From Glycomyces arizonensis DSM 44726 (GTDB lineage: Bacteria; Actinomycetota; Actinomycetes; Mycobacteriales; Micromonosporaceae), in NCBI RefSeq assembly GCF_000482705.1, contig NZ_AXWO01000018.1, positions 1-64,000 of the forward strand: a DNA stretch of 64,000 nt, in the 5' to 3' direction. Below are positions 36,420 to 46,393 of this stretch, piece after piece. Under the pieces are notes generated by a model. That model was not told the DNA's origin. It searched no databases and saw nothing but the letters and a program-made list of their open reading frames with translations. Within the stretch, counting starts at the first letter, position 1, and each line of letters begins with the position of its first letter. The position numbers and the translations under genes are program-made.

Positions 36420-37310
36420 TCACAGCGCCGTCAGCGTGTAGCCGCGGTCCTCGAATTCGTCGAGAATGGAGCGCAGGGCCCCGAGCATGCGCCGCTGGTT
36501 CGAGGCGCCGTCGTGCAGCAGGACGACCGACCCCGGCTCGGCGTGGTCGAGGACGCGGTCGCGGATCTGCGCCTCGGTGGTGTCGTGGTCCCAGTCCGAA
36601 GGGTCGACGGCCCAGTGCAGGGACTCCATGCCCATGTCGGCGGCCACGCGGATCACGCGGTCGGTCCACTTGCCGCCGGGCTGGCGGAAGTACTCGACCT
36701 CGGCGCCCGGGGCGGCCTTCTCGATCGCGTCGTTGGTGCGCTGGAGGTTCGCCCGGATCTCCTCCTCGCTCCGCTGGCCGAGGTCCATCTCGTGGTACCA
36801 CGAGTGGCTGCACAGCGTGTGGCCGTCGTGGACGATGTCGGCGATGAGGTCGGGGTAGGCCTCGGCGTAGGCGCCGATGACGCAGAACGTGGCCTTGACG
36901 CCCCGCTCGCGCAGCTCGCCGAGGACCTTCGGCGTCCAGTCCGGGTTGGGGCCGTCGTCGAAGGTCAGCGCGACGGCGTCCGAGCCGGTGTGGTTGCGGG
37001 TGCCCATCGGGCCGCCGTAGACGTCGCGGGCGGGGTCGTCCGGCTCGGCGGTGATCTCGGGTTCGGCGCTGCGCTCGGTGAGGGAGGGCTCGGGAGAAGG
37101 CGATGGCGAAGGTGAGGGCGACTCGGTATCCTCGTCGTGGGAGGGCTCGGCGGCGGGCGCGCCGGCGATCGAGGGCGAGACCGAGGCCGCCGGGTCGCCG
37201 GGGCTGTGGCCTCCCGGATCGGTCCCGTCCGGCCAGGCCCAGGCGAGCAGCACGAGGGTGACGGCCGCGACGCCGATCCCGATTCCGATCCTGACCTTGA
37301 ATCGCCTCAT
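36420..37310 (-). CDS. Polysaccharide deacetylase (NodB domain), membrane-anchored
   Basis: 296 residues: N-terminal membrane anchor (~7-26), a Pro/Ser/Glu-rich linker to ~110, then a NodB domain. Motifs: TFDDGPN (catalytic base and metal Asp), SHSWYH (metal His pair), RQPGGKW, DPSDWDHD and LLHDG. It is an extracytoplasmic metal-dependent de-N-acetylase probably acting on peptidoglycan or a surface glycan, which fits its position at the edge of the glycopolymer cluster. Confidence 0.9.
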   Translation of the reverse strand: MRRFKVRIGIGIGVAAVTLVLLAWAWPDGTDPGGHSPGDPAASVSPSIAGAPAAEPSHDEDTESPSPSPSPSPEPSLTERSAEPEITAEPDDPARDVYGGPMGTRNHTGSDAVALTFDDGPNPDWTPKVLGELRERGVKATFCVIGAYAEAYPDLIADIVHDGHTLCSHSWYHEMDLGQRSEEEIRANLQRTNDAIEKAAPGAEVEYFRQPGGKWTDRVIRVAADMGMESLHWAVDPSDWDHDTTEAQIRDRVLDHAEPGSVVLLHDGASNQRRMLGALRSILDEFEDRGYTLTAL

Positions 37311-37699
37311 GGCGTGATCTTATGGCGCAGATGCCGCTATACCGCGACATTCCTGCGCTACCGGGTGAGTGCGTCGTGGTCGTGAGGGACTTCGCTTCCG
37401 GTCGCCCTCGTCCCGGCGGGCGGCGTTCGGGCTCTACTGTGCAAGTCGTGGTGGTCACGCGAGCCGGAGTCGGACACGCCGTCCTTGCCCGGTCCTCATG
37501 CGCAGTTGCGGCGGTCGCACCGCGCGAGGCGTGATCGTGGGATCAAGGGGTACCGAGTGCATCGGGCCGAGCGTTATCCGGCCCGCCCGTCGTCCGCCAC
37601 GGCCCGAGAACGCGCTCGCTCCGCATGGAGGCCGCGTTGTCGGGCTCCCGGATATGAGCACCGCGAGGGCCGAGGGGCCCGCGAGTCTGGAGGTCGCGA
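37311..37699. other. Intergenic region upstream of ubiX
   Basis: 389 bp between the divergent deacetylase and ubiX genes. Open frames here have no family features and no good ribosome sites. It must hold both promoters. A GGAGG site 7 nt before the ubiX ATG is the only clear signal I see. Confidence 0.4.
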
Positions 37700-38290
37700 A
37701 TGCGATTGATCGTCGGCATGACCGGTGCCACCGGTGCCGTGTTCGGCGTCCGGCTGCTCGAGGCCCTGCGCGCGGTCGAGGGCGTCGAGACGCACCTGGT
37801 CATCAGCAAGTGGGCGCGCACCACCCTGAAGCTCGAGACCGGCCGCTCGGCCGCCGAGGTCGCGCGCTTGGCCGATCACAGCTACGGGCCGGGGGAGCAG
37901 GCCGCGCCGATCTCGTCGGGGTCGTTCCGCACCGACGGGATGATCATCGCCCCGTGCAGCATGAAGACCGTGGCGGGCATCCGCACCGGGTACACCGAGG
38001 GGCTCATCGGCCGGGCCGCCGACGTCGTGCTCAAGGAGCGGCGCAAGCTCGTCCTGGTCGCCCGCGAGAGCCCGCTGTCCGACATCCACCTGGAGAACCT
38101 GCTGGCGCTCTCGCGCATGGGCGCGGTCGTCATGCCGCCGGTCCCGGCGTTCTACAACCACCCGCAGAGCGTCGAGGACGTCGTCGACCACATCGTGGTG
38201 CGGGTCCTCGACCAGTTCGACCTCCCCAGTGCGGGGGCGCGGCGCTGGAACGGCCTGGGTCCGGACGAGCCGGACTCCGAAGGGAAATAG
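37700..38290 (+). CDS. ubiX: UbiX-family flavin prenyltransferase
   Basis: A 196-residue flavoprotein of the UbiX/Pad1 family, which prenylates FMN to make the cofactor of UbiD decarboxylases. Motifs: GMTGATGAVFGVRLLEAL at the N-terminus, SSGSFRTDGMIIAPCSMKT near 73, and the conserved Ser/Arg/Tyr region RESPLSDIHLENL near 122. No UbiD partner is adjacent. A small conserved-looking gene follows at 38385. Confidence 0.9.
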   Translation: MRLIVGMTGATGAVFGVRLLEALRAVEGVETHLVISKWARTTLKLETGRSAAEVARLADHSYGPGEQAAPISSGSFRTDGMIIAPCSMKTVAGIRTGYTEGLIGRAADVVLKERRKLVLVARESPLSDIHLENLLALSRMGAVVMPPVPAFYNHPQSVEDVVDHIVVRVLDQFDLPSAGARRWNGLGPDEPDSEGK

Positions 38291-38384
38291 CCGTCACAGA
38301 CCGGTTCGGCTTCCCGAGCGCGGTTGCGTGACACTGGAACGCACTGGGTTCGCCGCACTCGAACTCCGAAAGGAAGGAACCGCC

Positions 38385-38648
38385 GTGGACACGCTGATGT
38401 GGGAGGCCAAGGCCCGCCCCGGTCGCGAGGGGGACCTGCTGGAGTGGGCGCTCACCGATGGCGTCGCCGGGCTCGGCGAATCGGTCCGCACGGAGGTCTT
38501 CACGGCCTCGGACCGCGTCGTGGTCATCGTCGTCGGCCACGAGGCCCCACGCACACTCTCCGACCCGCCCGAAGACCTCATCGAACGCCCGCCCCACGCC
38601 TGGCCCTTCACCCGGATCACGACCAGCCCAAGGCAGCCGAACCCCTGA
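38385..38648 (+). CDS. Small hypothetical protein downstream of ubiX
   Basis: 87 residues starting at GTG 38385, preceded by AAGGAAGG. The sequence (MWEAKARPGREGDLLEW, then TASDRVVVIVVG) suggests a small alpha+beta protein, perhaps a dimeric ferredoxin-like barrel of the ABM type; this is an inference. The ending DPPEDLIERPPHAWPF looks like a conserved motif. Probably in one operon with ubiX. Confidence 0.6.
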   Translation: MDTLMWEAKARPGREGDLLEWALTDGVAGLGESVRTEVFTASDRVVVIVVGHEAPRTLSDPPEDLIERPPHAWPFTRITTSPRQPNP

Positions 38649-38650
38649 TC

Positions 38651-38704
38651 CTATAGCCTATAACTCAACATATCATACATTATAGACTATATGTTATAGG
38701 TTAT
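38651..38704. repeat. TATAG palindrome at a convergent junction
   Basis: Contains CTATAGCCTATAA (38651-38663) and an inverted partner GTTATAGGTTAT (38693-38704). Arms ATAGCCTATAAC/GTTATAGGTTAT are 11 of 12 complementary, with an inner pair AACATAT (38667-38673) / ATATGTT (38689-38695). It lies between the small ubiX-linked gene and the convergent UDP-sugar dehydrogenase. Confidence 0.7.
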
Positions 38705-38732
38705 AATACGATACTCAGAGGTTCCCGCGACG

Positions 38733-40133
38733 TCAGCGGCCGATGCCTCGGTAGGTCCAGCCGTGGGCGGTCCACTGGTCGGCGTCGAAGGCGTTCATGC
38801 CGTCGAGGATGCGCCGCTCGGCGACCTGGCGGCCCAAGGCCTCCGGGTCGAGCGTGCGGAACTCCTCCCACGGCACCATCGCGCACACCACGTCGGCGTC
38901 GGCGACGGCCTCGACAAGGGTCTTCACGTAGCTGAGCTCGGGCGCGGCCGTCTGGGCGTTGTCGAGGCCCTCGGGGTCGTAGACGACCACGTCGGCGCGC
39001 GCCCGCCGCAGCCCCTGCGCGATCGCCAGGGCGGGGGAGTCGCGGATGTCGTCGGTGTCGGGCTTGAACGTGGCGCCCAGGTAGGCGACGCGCACGCCCG
39101 ACAGGTCCGGCCCGGCCGGACCCGGCGGGCGGCCGACCAGCTCGGCGACGGCCCGCACGGTGTGCGAGCGGCGGCGGGTGTTGAGCTGGTCGATCTCGCC
39201 GAGAAAGCGGAAGGACTCGCCGACGCCCAGGTCTCCCGCGCGGGCGGTCAGCGCCCTGAGGTCCTTGGGCAGGCAGCCGCCGCCGAAGCCGATGCCGGCG
39301 CGCAGGAACTTGTTGCCGATGCGCTGGTCGTGGCCGATGGCCCGCGCCAGGTCGGTGACGTCGCCGCCGGTCACCTCGCACAGGTCGGCCATGGCGTTGA
39401 TGAAGGAGATCTTCGTCGACAGGAAGGCGTTCGCGGCGACCTTGACCAGTTCGGCGGTGGCCAGGTCGGTCTCGACGACCGGCACCTCGCGGTCCTCGAC
39501 CGCGGCGAGTTCCAGGATGCCCCTGTGGACGTCCTTGAGGAGCTTGGAGGCCCACTCGGACTGCGCGGCGTAGACGATGCGGCTGGGCCGCAGCACGTCG
39601 TGCATCGCGTTGGACTCCTGGAGGAACTCCGGCGACCAGCCGACCTCGACGCCGAGGTCCGCGGGGGCGTGGCGGTCGACGAGCTCCTGGACCCAGGAGG
39701 CGGTGCCGACCGGGACGGTGGACTTGCCGACGATGAGGCACTTGCGCGTCAGGTGCCGCGAGAGCTCGGTGACGGCGGCCTCGATGTAGGACAGGTCGGC
39801 GCCCGGCTCGCCCTTGCGCTGCGGGGTGTCGACGCAGATGAAGTGGACGTCGGCGAAGTCGGCGACGGCCTGCACGTCAGTGGTGAAGCGCAGGCGCCCG
39901 GACTCGAGGTTCTTCTTGAGCAGCTCGGGCAGTCCCGCCTCGTGGAAGGGGAGGGTGCCCGAGGAGAACGCGTCGATCTTGGCGGTGTTGATGTCGTAGC
40001 CGACGACCTCGTAGCCGAGCTCGGCGAAGCAGATCGCATAGGTCGCCCCGAGGTAGCCGCAGCCGATGAAGGCGATTCTCGGCCTGGTCGTGGTGTTCTG
40101 CGGAGTCTCCGGTGCCTGCGTCGCATTGCCCAT
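38733..40133 (-). CDS. UDP-glucose 6-dehydrogenase-like nucleotide-sugar dehydrogenase
   Basis: 466 residues: Rossmann start IAFIGCGYLGATYAICFAEL near 20, GKSTVPVGT near 137, lysine-bearing ELVKVAANAFLSTKISFINA near 229, catalytic Cys287 in FGGGCLPKD, and the C-terminal ATFKPDTDDIRDSPAL. This is the Ugd/TuaD type, making UDP-glucuronate, in contrast to the WbpA-type enzyme at 24321. ATG 40133 is chosen because IAFIGCGY then falls at a normal distance; the frame is open further upstream. Likely another source of uronic acid for surface polymers. Confidence 0.87.
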   Translation of the reverse strand: MGNATQAPETPQNTTTRPRIAFIGCGYLGATYAICFAELGYEVVGYDINTAKIDAFSSGTLPFHEAGLPELLKKNLESGRLRFTTDVQAVADFADVHFICVDTPQRKGEPGADLSYIEAAVTELSRHLTRKCLIVGKSTVPVGTASWVQELVDRHAPADLGVEVGWSPEFLQESNAMHDVLRPSRIVYAAQSEWASKLLKDVHRGILELAAVEDREVPVVETDLATAELVKVAANAFLSTKISFINAMADLCEVTGGDVTDLARAIGHDQRIGNKFLRAGIGFGGGCLPKDLRALTARAGDLGVGESFRFLGEIDQLNTRRRSHTVRAVAELVGRPPGPAGPDLSGVRVAYLGATFKPDTDDIRDSPALAIAQGLRRARADVVVYDPEGLDNAQTAAPELSYVKTLVEAVADADVVCAMVPWEEFRTLDPEALGRQVAERRILDGMNAFDADQWTAHGWTYRGIGR

Positions 40134-40462
40134 CTGATACGTGCCCTGTCTGTGCTCGTCGTCGGTGTCGTGGGCCGGTCCGCGTGTTCGCGCCGGATCC
40201 CGTTCGGATGTACCCCCGCAGGGCCGCCGGAGGCGGCCGACATGCGGCTCCGCGAGCGTCTCCGTGAGTGCTTGCGGTAGACGCCATCGTATATTCAACT
40301 TCACGCATGAACGGGCGATGACGTTGCGCCGAACCGGTGAAGAATTCCCGGTGTCGCGCATCACCGCCGCTCCGCCGAGTGCGTTAGACTCGGCGTGCGT
40401 TACTCACCAGTAACACCACCTGGCGGTCCAGTCCGCCCGACCCCGTGAAGGAGTGAGCGCCG
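40134..40462. promoter_or_regulatory. Divergent region with a perfect GTTACT-CACC-AGTAAC palindrome
   Basis: 329 bp without a gene. The palindrome at 40399-40414 (6-bp perfect arms, 4-bp centre) lies ~9 bp downstream of a TAGACT -10-like box (40385-40390), so it would cover the acyl-CoA dehydrogenase start site. Palindromes of this type are common operators of TetR-family fatty-acid regulators; the regulator is not in the window. The acyl-CoA dehydrogenase has AAGGAG before its ATG. Confidence 0.55.
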
Positions 40463-41629
<1,167 letters not shown>

Positions 41630-41640
41630 GCACTGCGGCC

Positions 41641-41653
41641 TTATAGGCTATAA
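41641..41653. repeat. TTATAGGCTATAA 13-mer spanning the egtD stop codon
   Basis: One copy of the near-palindromic core shared with three other convergent junctions. Its first three bases are the egtD stop (TAA on the minus strand), so the element lies partly inside the coding end. The acyl-CoA dehydrogenase gene ends 11 bp to the left. Confidence 0.65.
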
Positions 41654-42615
41654 CTTCCGTCGGAGACTGTGGCGAGAGTGAGCGCGTAGCGGCCCTCGCC
41701 GTCGGTCCACCAGTGCCGCGGCGCGAACCCGGCACGGGTGAGCTCGGCGGTGACGCCCTCGCGGCGGAACTTCGCCGAGACCTCCGTCAGCAGGTCCTCC
41801 CCGGCCGCGAAGTGGAACTCGATGCCGAGGGCGGCGACCGCGACGCCGAGGGCGCGCCGGGCGCGCAGGCGCATCTCGATCCACTCGCGCCCGGCGTCCC
41901 AGCGGACGACGTGTGCGAAGTCGCCGGGGTCGAAGTCGGCGCCGAGCCGCCGGTTGAGGACCTCCAGGACGTGCCGGTTGAACGCCGCGGTCACCCCGGC
42001 CGCGTCGTCGTAGGCCGCGACGAGCGCCGCCTCGTCCTTGACCAGGTCGGTGCCGAGCAGGAGCGCGTCCCCCGGCTCCAGGAGGCGGCGCAGGCCCGCC
42101 AGGAACCGGGCCCGCCGCACCGGAAGCAGGTTCCCGACGGTGCCGCCGAGGAAGGCCAGCAGGCGCGGCGCGGGCGAGCGCGGCAGATGGAGCTCGCGCT
42201 GGAAGTCGTCGACGACGGCCCGGATCTCGAGCCCGGGATAGGCCGCGCTCAAGGCCGCTGCGGCGCCTTCGAGCGCGGCGCGGCTGACGTCGACCGGGAC
42301 GTACCGCTCGGGGCGCAGCGCGTCGATGAGGACGCGGGTCTTCGCCGAGGAGCCCGAGCCGAGCTCGATGAGGCTGCGGGCGCCGGTGGCGGCGATCAGC
42401 GGCGCCCTCTCGGCGAGGATCTCGCGTTCGGCCCGGCTCAGGTAGTACTCGGGCGACCGCGTGATCCGCTCGAACAGCCGGCTGCCTTCGGCGTCGTAGA
42501 ACCACTTGGGCGGCAGCGACTTCGGACGCGAGGTGAGGCCCGAGAGGACGTCGGCGCGCAGCCGCTCGCCGCAGTCGCCCTCCGGCAGGCGCGAGACGAT
42601 GCCGAAGCGGCCCAT
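41641..42615 (-). CDS. egtD: Histidine N-alpha-trimethyltransferase EgtD
   Basis: A 324-residue SAM-dependent enzyme making hercynine in ergothioneine synthesis. Family features: LPPKWFYDAEGSRLFERIT near 34, the SAM motif IELGSGSSAKTR near 83, VPVDVSRAAL near 107, and LAFLGGTVGNL near 152. The C-terminal substrate-clamp half is present, ending in RYALTLATVSD. It is the last gene of egtA-egtB-egtD, beginning 6 bp after the egtB stop. Confidence 0.93.
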   Translation of the reverse strand: MGRFGIVSRLPEGDCGERLRADVLSGLTSRPKSLPPKWFYDAEGSRLFERITRSPEYYLSRAEREILAERAPLIAATGARSLIELGSGSSAKTRVLIDALRPERYVPVDVSRAALEGAAAALSAAYPGLEIRAVVDDFQRELHLPRSPAPRLLAFLGGTVGNLLPVRRARFLAGLRRLLEPGDALLLGTDLVKDEAALVAAYDDAAGVTAAFNRHVLEVLNRRLGADFDPGDFAHVVRWDAGREWIEMRLRARRALGVAVAALGIEFHFAAGEDLLTEVSAKFRREGVTAELTRAGFAPRHWWTDGEGRYALTLATVSDGSYSL

Positions 42616-42621
42616 GGCCGC

Positions 42622-43935
42622 TCAGACGGCGTCGCGGGCGGTGCGGAACCCGGCGAAGATCTGCCGCCGGACCGGGAAGTCCCAGTTGCGGAACGTGGCC
42701 CGCACCGCGTCGGGGTGCGTGGCGAACGAGCCGCCCCGCAGCACCTTGCTTCGCCCGTCGAAGTGCGCCGCCGAATAGCCCTCGTCCGGCAGGGCCCGGA
42801 AGCCCGGGTAAGGGGCGAAGTCCGAGGCGGTCCACTCCCACACGTCGCCGATCATCTGCCTCGCCCCGCACGGGGCCTCGCCCGCCGGATAGGACCCGGC
42901 CGGGGCCGGCTCCAGGAACGCCTGGCCGAGGTTCGCGCGCTCGGGATCGGGTTCGTCGTCGCCCCACGGGTAGCGCCGCGCCCACCCGGCCGCGTCCCAG
43001 GAAGCGGCCTTCTCCCACTCGGCCTCGGTCGGCAGGCGCCGCCCGGCCCAGCGGGCGTAGGCGTCGGCCTCGTACCAGCACACGTGCACGACCGGTTCGT
43101 CGCCGGGCACCGGCTCGGCGCGCCCGAAGCGCCGCCGCATCCACAACTCGCCCTCGTGTTCCCAGAACAGGGGTGCCGTGAGCCCGGCCTCCATCCGGTG
43201 CTCCCAGCCGTCCGGGCTCCACCAGCGCGGCTCGTCGTAGCCGCCGTCCGCGATGAAGTGCTGGAAGTCGGCGCAGGTGACCGGCGCGGCGTCGATCCAG
43301 AAGGCCGGCACGTCGACCGGATGCGCGGGCCGCTCGTTGTCGAGCGCCCGGTCGTCGCGGTCGGTGCCCATGATGAACGGCCCGCCCTCCACGTAGACCT
43401 CGCCGGGGAGATCGCCCGCGTCGACCGGCGCGGGGCCGGTCGCGGACAGGACGGCGGGGCCCTCGCGGAGCTGGTGGGTGGCGAGCATCGTCTCGCCGTG
43501 CTGGTGCTCGTGCTGGGCGGTCATGTGGAAGATGAAGGCGCCGCGCAGCAGCACCGCGTCGGTCAGCTCCACCGTCGCGAGGACGTCGACGGTCCGGGCC
43601 CGGACGGCGGCGATGTACTCGCGGGCCTCGGCCGGGCGCAGCAGCGGCAGCTCGGGGCGCTCGGCCCTCGGGTGCTCGAACGCGTCGTAGAGCCCGTCGA
43701 GGCCGGGCCGCATGGCCGCCCGGCCGCCGACGCCGCGGACGAGCCAGATCTCCTCCTGGTTGCCCACGTGCGCCAGGTCCCACACCAGCGGCGACATCAG
43801 CGGCGAGTGCTGGGCGAGCAGCTCGTCGTCGCCGAGGCACGCCGTCAGCGCCAGGGTGCGGTGGCGCGCGGCGTCGAGCGAGTCGAGCGCGCGCGTCTTG
43901 GCCGCGTCGACCCGATCGGCGGTGCGGTGCGTCAT
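42622..43935 (-). CDS. egtB: Ergothioneine synthase EgtB (hercynine sulfoxide synthase)
   Basis: A 437-residue non-heme iron enzyme joining hercynine and gamma-glutamyl-cysteine (or cysteine) with O2. The N-terminal DinB-like domain carries the iron histidines (DLAHVGNQEE near 55; FHMTAQHEHQHGE near 140). The C-terminal FGE-sulfatase-like domain is marked by GGPFIMGTDRDD, RLPTEAEWEKAA, GDVWEWTASDF and VLRGGSFATH. The start overlaps the egtA stop (ATGA). The gene for the next enzyme, EgtC, is absent after it. Confidence 0.93.
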   Translation of the reverse strand: MTHRTADRVDAAKTRALDSLDAARHRTLALTACLGDDELLAQHSPLMSPLVWDLAHVGNQEEIWLVRGVGGRAAMRPGLDGLYDAFEHPRAERPELPLLRPAEAREYIAAVRARTVDVLATVELTDAVLLRGAFIFHMTAQHEHQHGETMLATHQLREGPAVLSATGPAPVDAGDLPGEVYVEGGPFIMGTDRDDRALDNERPAHPVDVPAFWIDAAPVTCADFQHFIADGGYDEPRWWSPDGWEHRMEAGLTAPLFWEHEGELWMRRRFGRAEPVPGDEPVVHVCWYEADAYARWAGRRLPTEAEWEKAASWDAAGWARRYPWGDDEPDPERANLGQAFLEPAPAGSYPAGEAPCGARQMIGDVWEWTASDFAPYPGFRALPDEGYSAAHFDGRSKVLRGGSFATHPDAVRATFRNWDFPVRRQIFAGFRTARDAV

Positions 43936-45170
43936 GACGGCACCTCCTGGGAGGCGGCGGCGAGCCGGTCGTCGGCCGGGCAGCGGCCGCGCTCGACGTA
44001 GCGGGCCGCGAAGCCGCGCACCGCGGTGCGCACCCGCGCCGGAACATCGGCGCGGTCGAGCGCGGCCCCGGCGGCCGCGAAGCACGCCTCGGCGGCCGCG
44101 CGCAGCGCGGGATCGGCCAGGCCGTCCCTGGCGGCCCGCTCCCAGACCTGCCACGGCGGGTGGCCGCCGCCGTCGATCAGCGGCTCGGTGGCCTCCCAGG
44201 CCGCGACCGAGGCGGCCGGGTCGTCGAACAGTGCCCACGCGAGCGCCAGCGGCACCGTCCAGTCCTCGCCCGGTTGCGCGTCGATCATGCGCAGCTCCAG
44301 CCAGCCGCGCGGGCGCACCGGCGGGAACAGCGTCCCCAAGTGGTACCGCAGGTCGTCCATGGTGGGCCCGCGCTCGGCGCATGCCCCGCGCAGCCAGGAC
44401 CGGAATGTCAGGCCCGGCGGCGGGTCCCACGGCTCGGGCACCTCGCGCCTGAAGCACAGCACGCCCGCGTCGAGTGCGTACCGCGTCCACGCCGCCCGCG
44501 GGTCGCCGCCGCCCTCGACGGGCCGGGTGCGGGTCCGGTCGAGTCGCCACCACATCGTCTGGCGCGTCGACTTCCATCCGGACGGCCGCCCCTCCAGCGT
44601 CGGCGAGTTCGCGAACGAGGCGTTCAGGACCGGCCCGAGGCGGTGCGCCAGCGCCCAGCGCCGCCGCCAGCCCAGGACCCCGTCCTCCTCGCCGGCGTCG
44701 AGGTTGACCTGGATGGAGGCGGTGCCGCACATCAGCGTGTACGCGGCCTGCTTGTCGGTGTAGTAGGCCTCCATCGCCCGGTACCTGGGGTCGTCGACGA
44801 CGATGACCGGCGGGCGGTGGTCGACGCCGCCGCCCTCGATCACGAGCCCGTGCCCGGCGAGTGCCGCCGCGATCACAGCCAGGTCCGAGCGGACGTCCGC
44901 GACGCACGCGGCCAGGCCCTCGGCCGGGTGCGAGCTGAGCTCGACCTGCCCGCCCGGCTCCCTGGTGACGCGGCCGCCGCGCGGCAGCGGATCGGCCTCC
45001 AGCGGCACGACGACCGACTCCGAGACCTCGCTGCCGACGGGCGCGGCGGCGTCGCCGGCGAACCGGAGCAGCCATTCGAGCTCCACGCCGACCAGGTGCG
45101 GCCGTCCGGCGGTGAAGCAGTGCTCACCGATGTAGGTTTCGGCCTCGGCCTCTGACAGCTCCGCGCTCAT
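43932..45170 (-). CDS. egtA: Glutamate-cysteine ligase EgtA
   Basis: A 412-residue ATP-dependent ligase of the GCS2 type that makes gamma-glutamyl-cysteine for EgtB. Motifs: VGVELEWLL near 29, GGQVELSSHPAE near 72, MCGTASIQVNLDAG near 145, and WLELRMIDAQPG near 290. ATG 45170 is preceded by GAGGTGAG; the frame is open 23 codons further. It heads the egt operon. Confidence 0.9.
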   Translation of the reverse strand: MSAELSEAEAETYIGEHCFTAGRPHLVGVELEWLLRFAGDAAAPVGSEVSESVVVPLEADPLPRGGRVTREPGGQVELSSHPAEGLAACVADVRSDLAVIAAALAGHGLVIEGGGVDHRPPVIVVDDPRYRAMEAYYTDKQAAYTLMCGTASIQVNLDAGEEDGVLGWRRRWALAHRLGPVLNASFANSPTLEGRPSGWKSTRQTMWWRLDRTRTRPVEGGGDPRAAWTRYALDAGVLCFRREVPEPWDPPPGLTFRSWLRGACAERGPTMDDLRYHLGTLFPPVRPRGWLELRMIDAQPGEDWTVPLALAWALFDDPAASVAAWEATEPLIDGGGHPPWQVWERAARDGLADPALRAAAEACFAAAGAALDRADVPARVRTAVRGFAARYVERGRCPADDRLAAASQEVPS

Positions 45171-45294
45171 AGCACTCACCTCTGCGGCAATTCCGTCGAT
45201 GTCGCGCCGCGCGGGGCCCCGTTCGGGGCTCGTGCGCATGCGCTCGGCCGAATCGGCAGGTACCCCCCGTGCGGGGAAGTAATCGCGGCGCCGG
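45171..45294. other. Gap between the TauE gene and egtA
   Basis: About 124 bp between two genes in the same direction. It includes a short GC hairpin (GGCCCCG-TT-CGGGGCT, 45215-45230) that may end the upstream transcript, and must carry any egtA promoter. No gene is seen. Confidence 0.35.
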
Positions 45295-46206
45295 TCAGGC
45301 TTCGGCGCGGGCCGGCTCGGGCGCGGCCTCGGGAGCCGCCTCGGCGGCCGGTGCGCCGTCGCTGTGGCGGGACGGGCCGACCAGGACGGCGACCCAGACC
45401 AGGGCCAGTGCCAGGTAGACGAGGGCCACGAGCTGCCACGCCAGGCCGAAGCCGCCCAGCAGCGTCCGCAGGTTCAGGGCCACGACCAGCATCCCGATCG
45501 TGGAGCCGAGTTTCGCGGTGGGGATCTTGCGCGTCAGCCACGCCGCGATGGGGGCCGCGATCACGCCGCCGACGGCCATGCCGACGACCAGCGGCCACAG
45601 CACCGTCAGGCTCGAAGGCAGCGCCCACCAGAATCCGAGCACGGCCGCCGAGGAGGCGGCCACCTGCGCGGTCGACACCGAGCCGACGATCTGGTGCGGG
45701 GCCAGGCGCGAGGTGGAGAGCATGATCGGCATCGTCACCGGGCCCCACCCGCCGCCGCCGACGGCCGCGAGGAACCCGCCGACCAGGCCGGTGGGGACGG
45801 CGAGGATGCCGCCGGAGGGGCCGATGCCGGTGGACTTGCCCTTGACGAAGCGCCACACGATGGCCGCGCCGAGCACGACGAGGATGGAGCTGGTGACCGG
45901 GGTGGCCGCGTCCAGGTGCGTCAGCGACGCCAGGGCCCACGCCCCGGCGAAGCCGCCGAGCGCGCCGGGGACGCCGAGCTTGACCGCGGTCGGCCAGTGG
46001 ACGTTGCGGAACTTGTGGTGGGAGACGGCGCTGACCGCGCCGGTGGCGATGGTGGCGACGTTGACCGAGGCGGAGGCGACCGCGGGGGCGATGCCCAGGC
46101 CCAGCATGAAGGTCATGGTGATCGTCCCGAAGCCCATGCCGAGGCTCCCGTCGACCAGCTGGGCGACGAAACCGGCCGCACCGGCGATGATGGCGGTCGT
46201 CAGCAC
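45295..46206 (-). CDS. TauE/SafE-family sulfite/organosulfur exporter
   Basis: A 303-residue membrane protein with about eight hydrophobic helices and the duplicated family motif (VDGSLGMGFGT near 20; GGFLAAVGGGGWGP near 150). It ends in an Ala/Glu/Pro-rich cytoplasmic tail. GTG 46206 is preceded by AGGGAG. Members export sulfite, sulfoacetate or similar anions. Placement directly upstream of egtA in the same direction suggests a sulfur link, but co-transcription is not shown. Confidence 0.85.
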   Translation of the reverse strand: MLTTAIIAGAAGFVAQLVDGSLGMGFGTITMTFMLGLGIAPAVASASVNVATIATGAVSAVSHHKFRNVHWPTAVKLGVPGALGGFAGAWALASLTHLDAATPVTSSILVVLGAAIVWRFVKGKSTGIGPSGGILAVPTGLVGGFLAAVGGGGWGPVTMPIMLSTSRLAPHQIVGSVSTAQVAASSAAVLGFWWALPSSLTVLWPLVVGMAVGGVIAAPIAAWLTRKIPTAKLGSTIGMLVVALNLRTLLGGFGLAWQLVALVYLALALVWVAVLVGPSRHSDGAPAAEAAPEAAPEPARAEA

Positions 46207-46393
46207 TGGGGGCTCCCTACGGTCTCCTGCGTTCCGCCAATAGTCCACTTAACTAGTAGGAGTTGTCAACTACCGTCCATTGGGCGGGACGCGGCGCCGT
46301 GCGTAGCCTGAGCCACGAGACCGAGGGCCGAATGAACATCACATGCCCGCGGCCATAGCGTGACACTGTAGTCCCTATGCAGAGGAGCATCTT
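46207..46393. promoter_or_regulatory. Divergent region between the TauE gene and mdh
   Basis: 187 bp between divergent starts. The mdh ribosome site (GAGGAG, 7 nt before ATG 46394) is clear. A possible -10 (TGTAGT near 46366-46371) is weak. An AT-richer patch near 46247-46275 may belong to the TauE promoter. Confidence 0.35.

Noticed and set aside
37311-37699. Possible small genes upstream of ubiX
   Set aside because: The open frames overlap each other, lack ribosome sites and show no family-like sequence.
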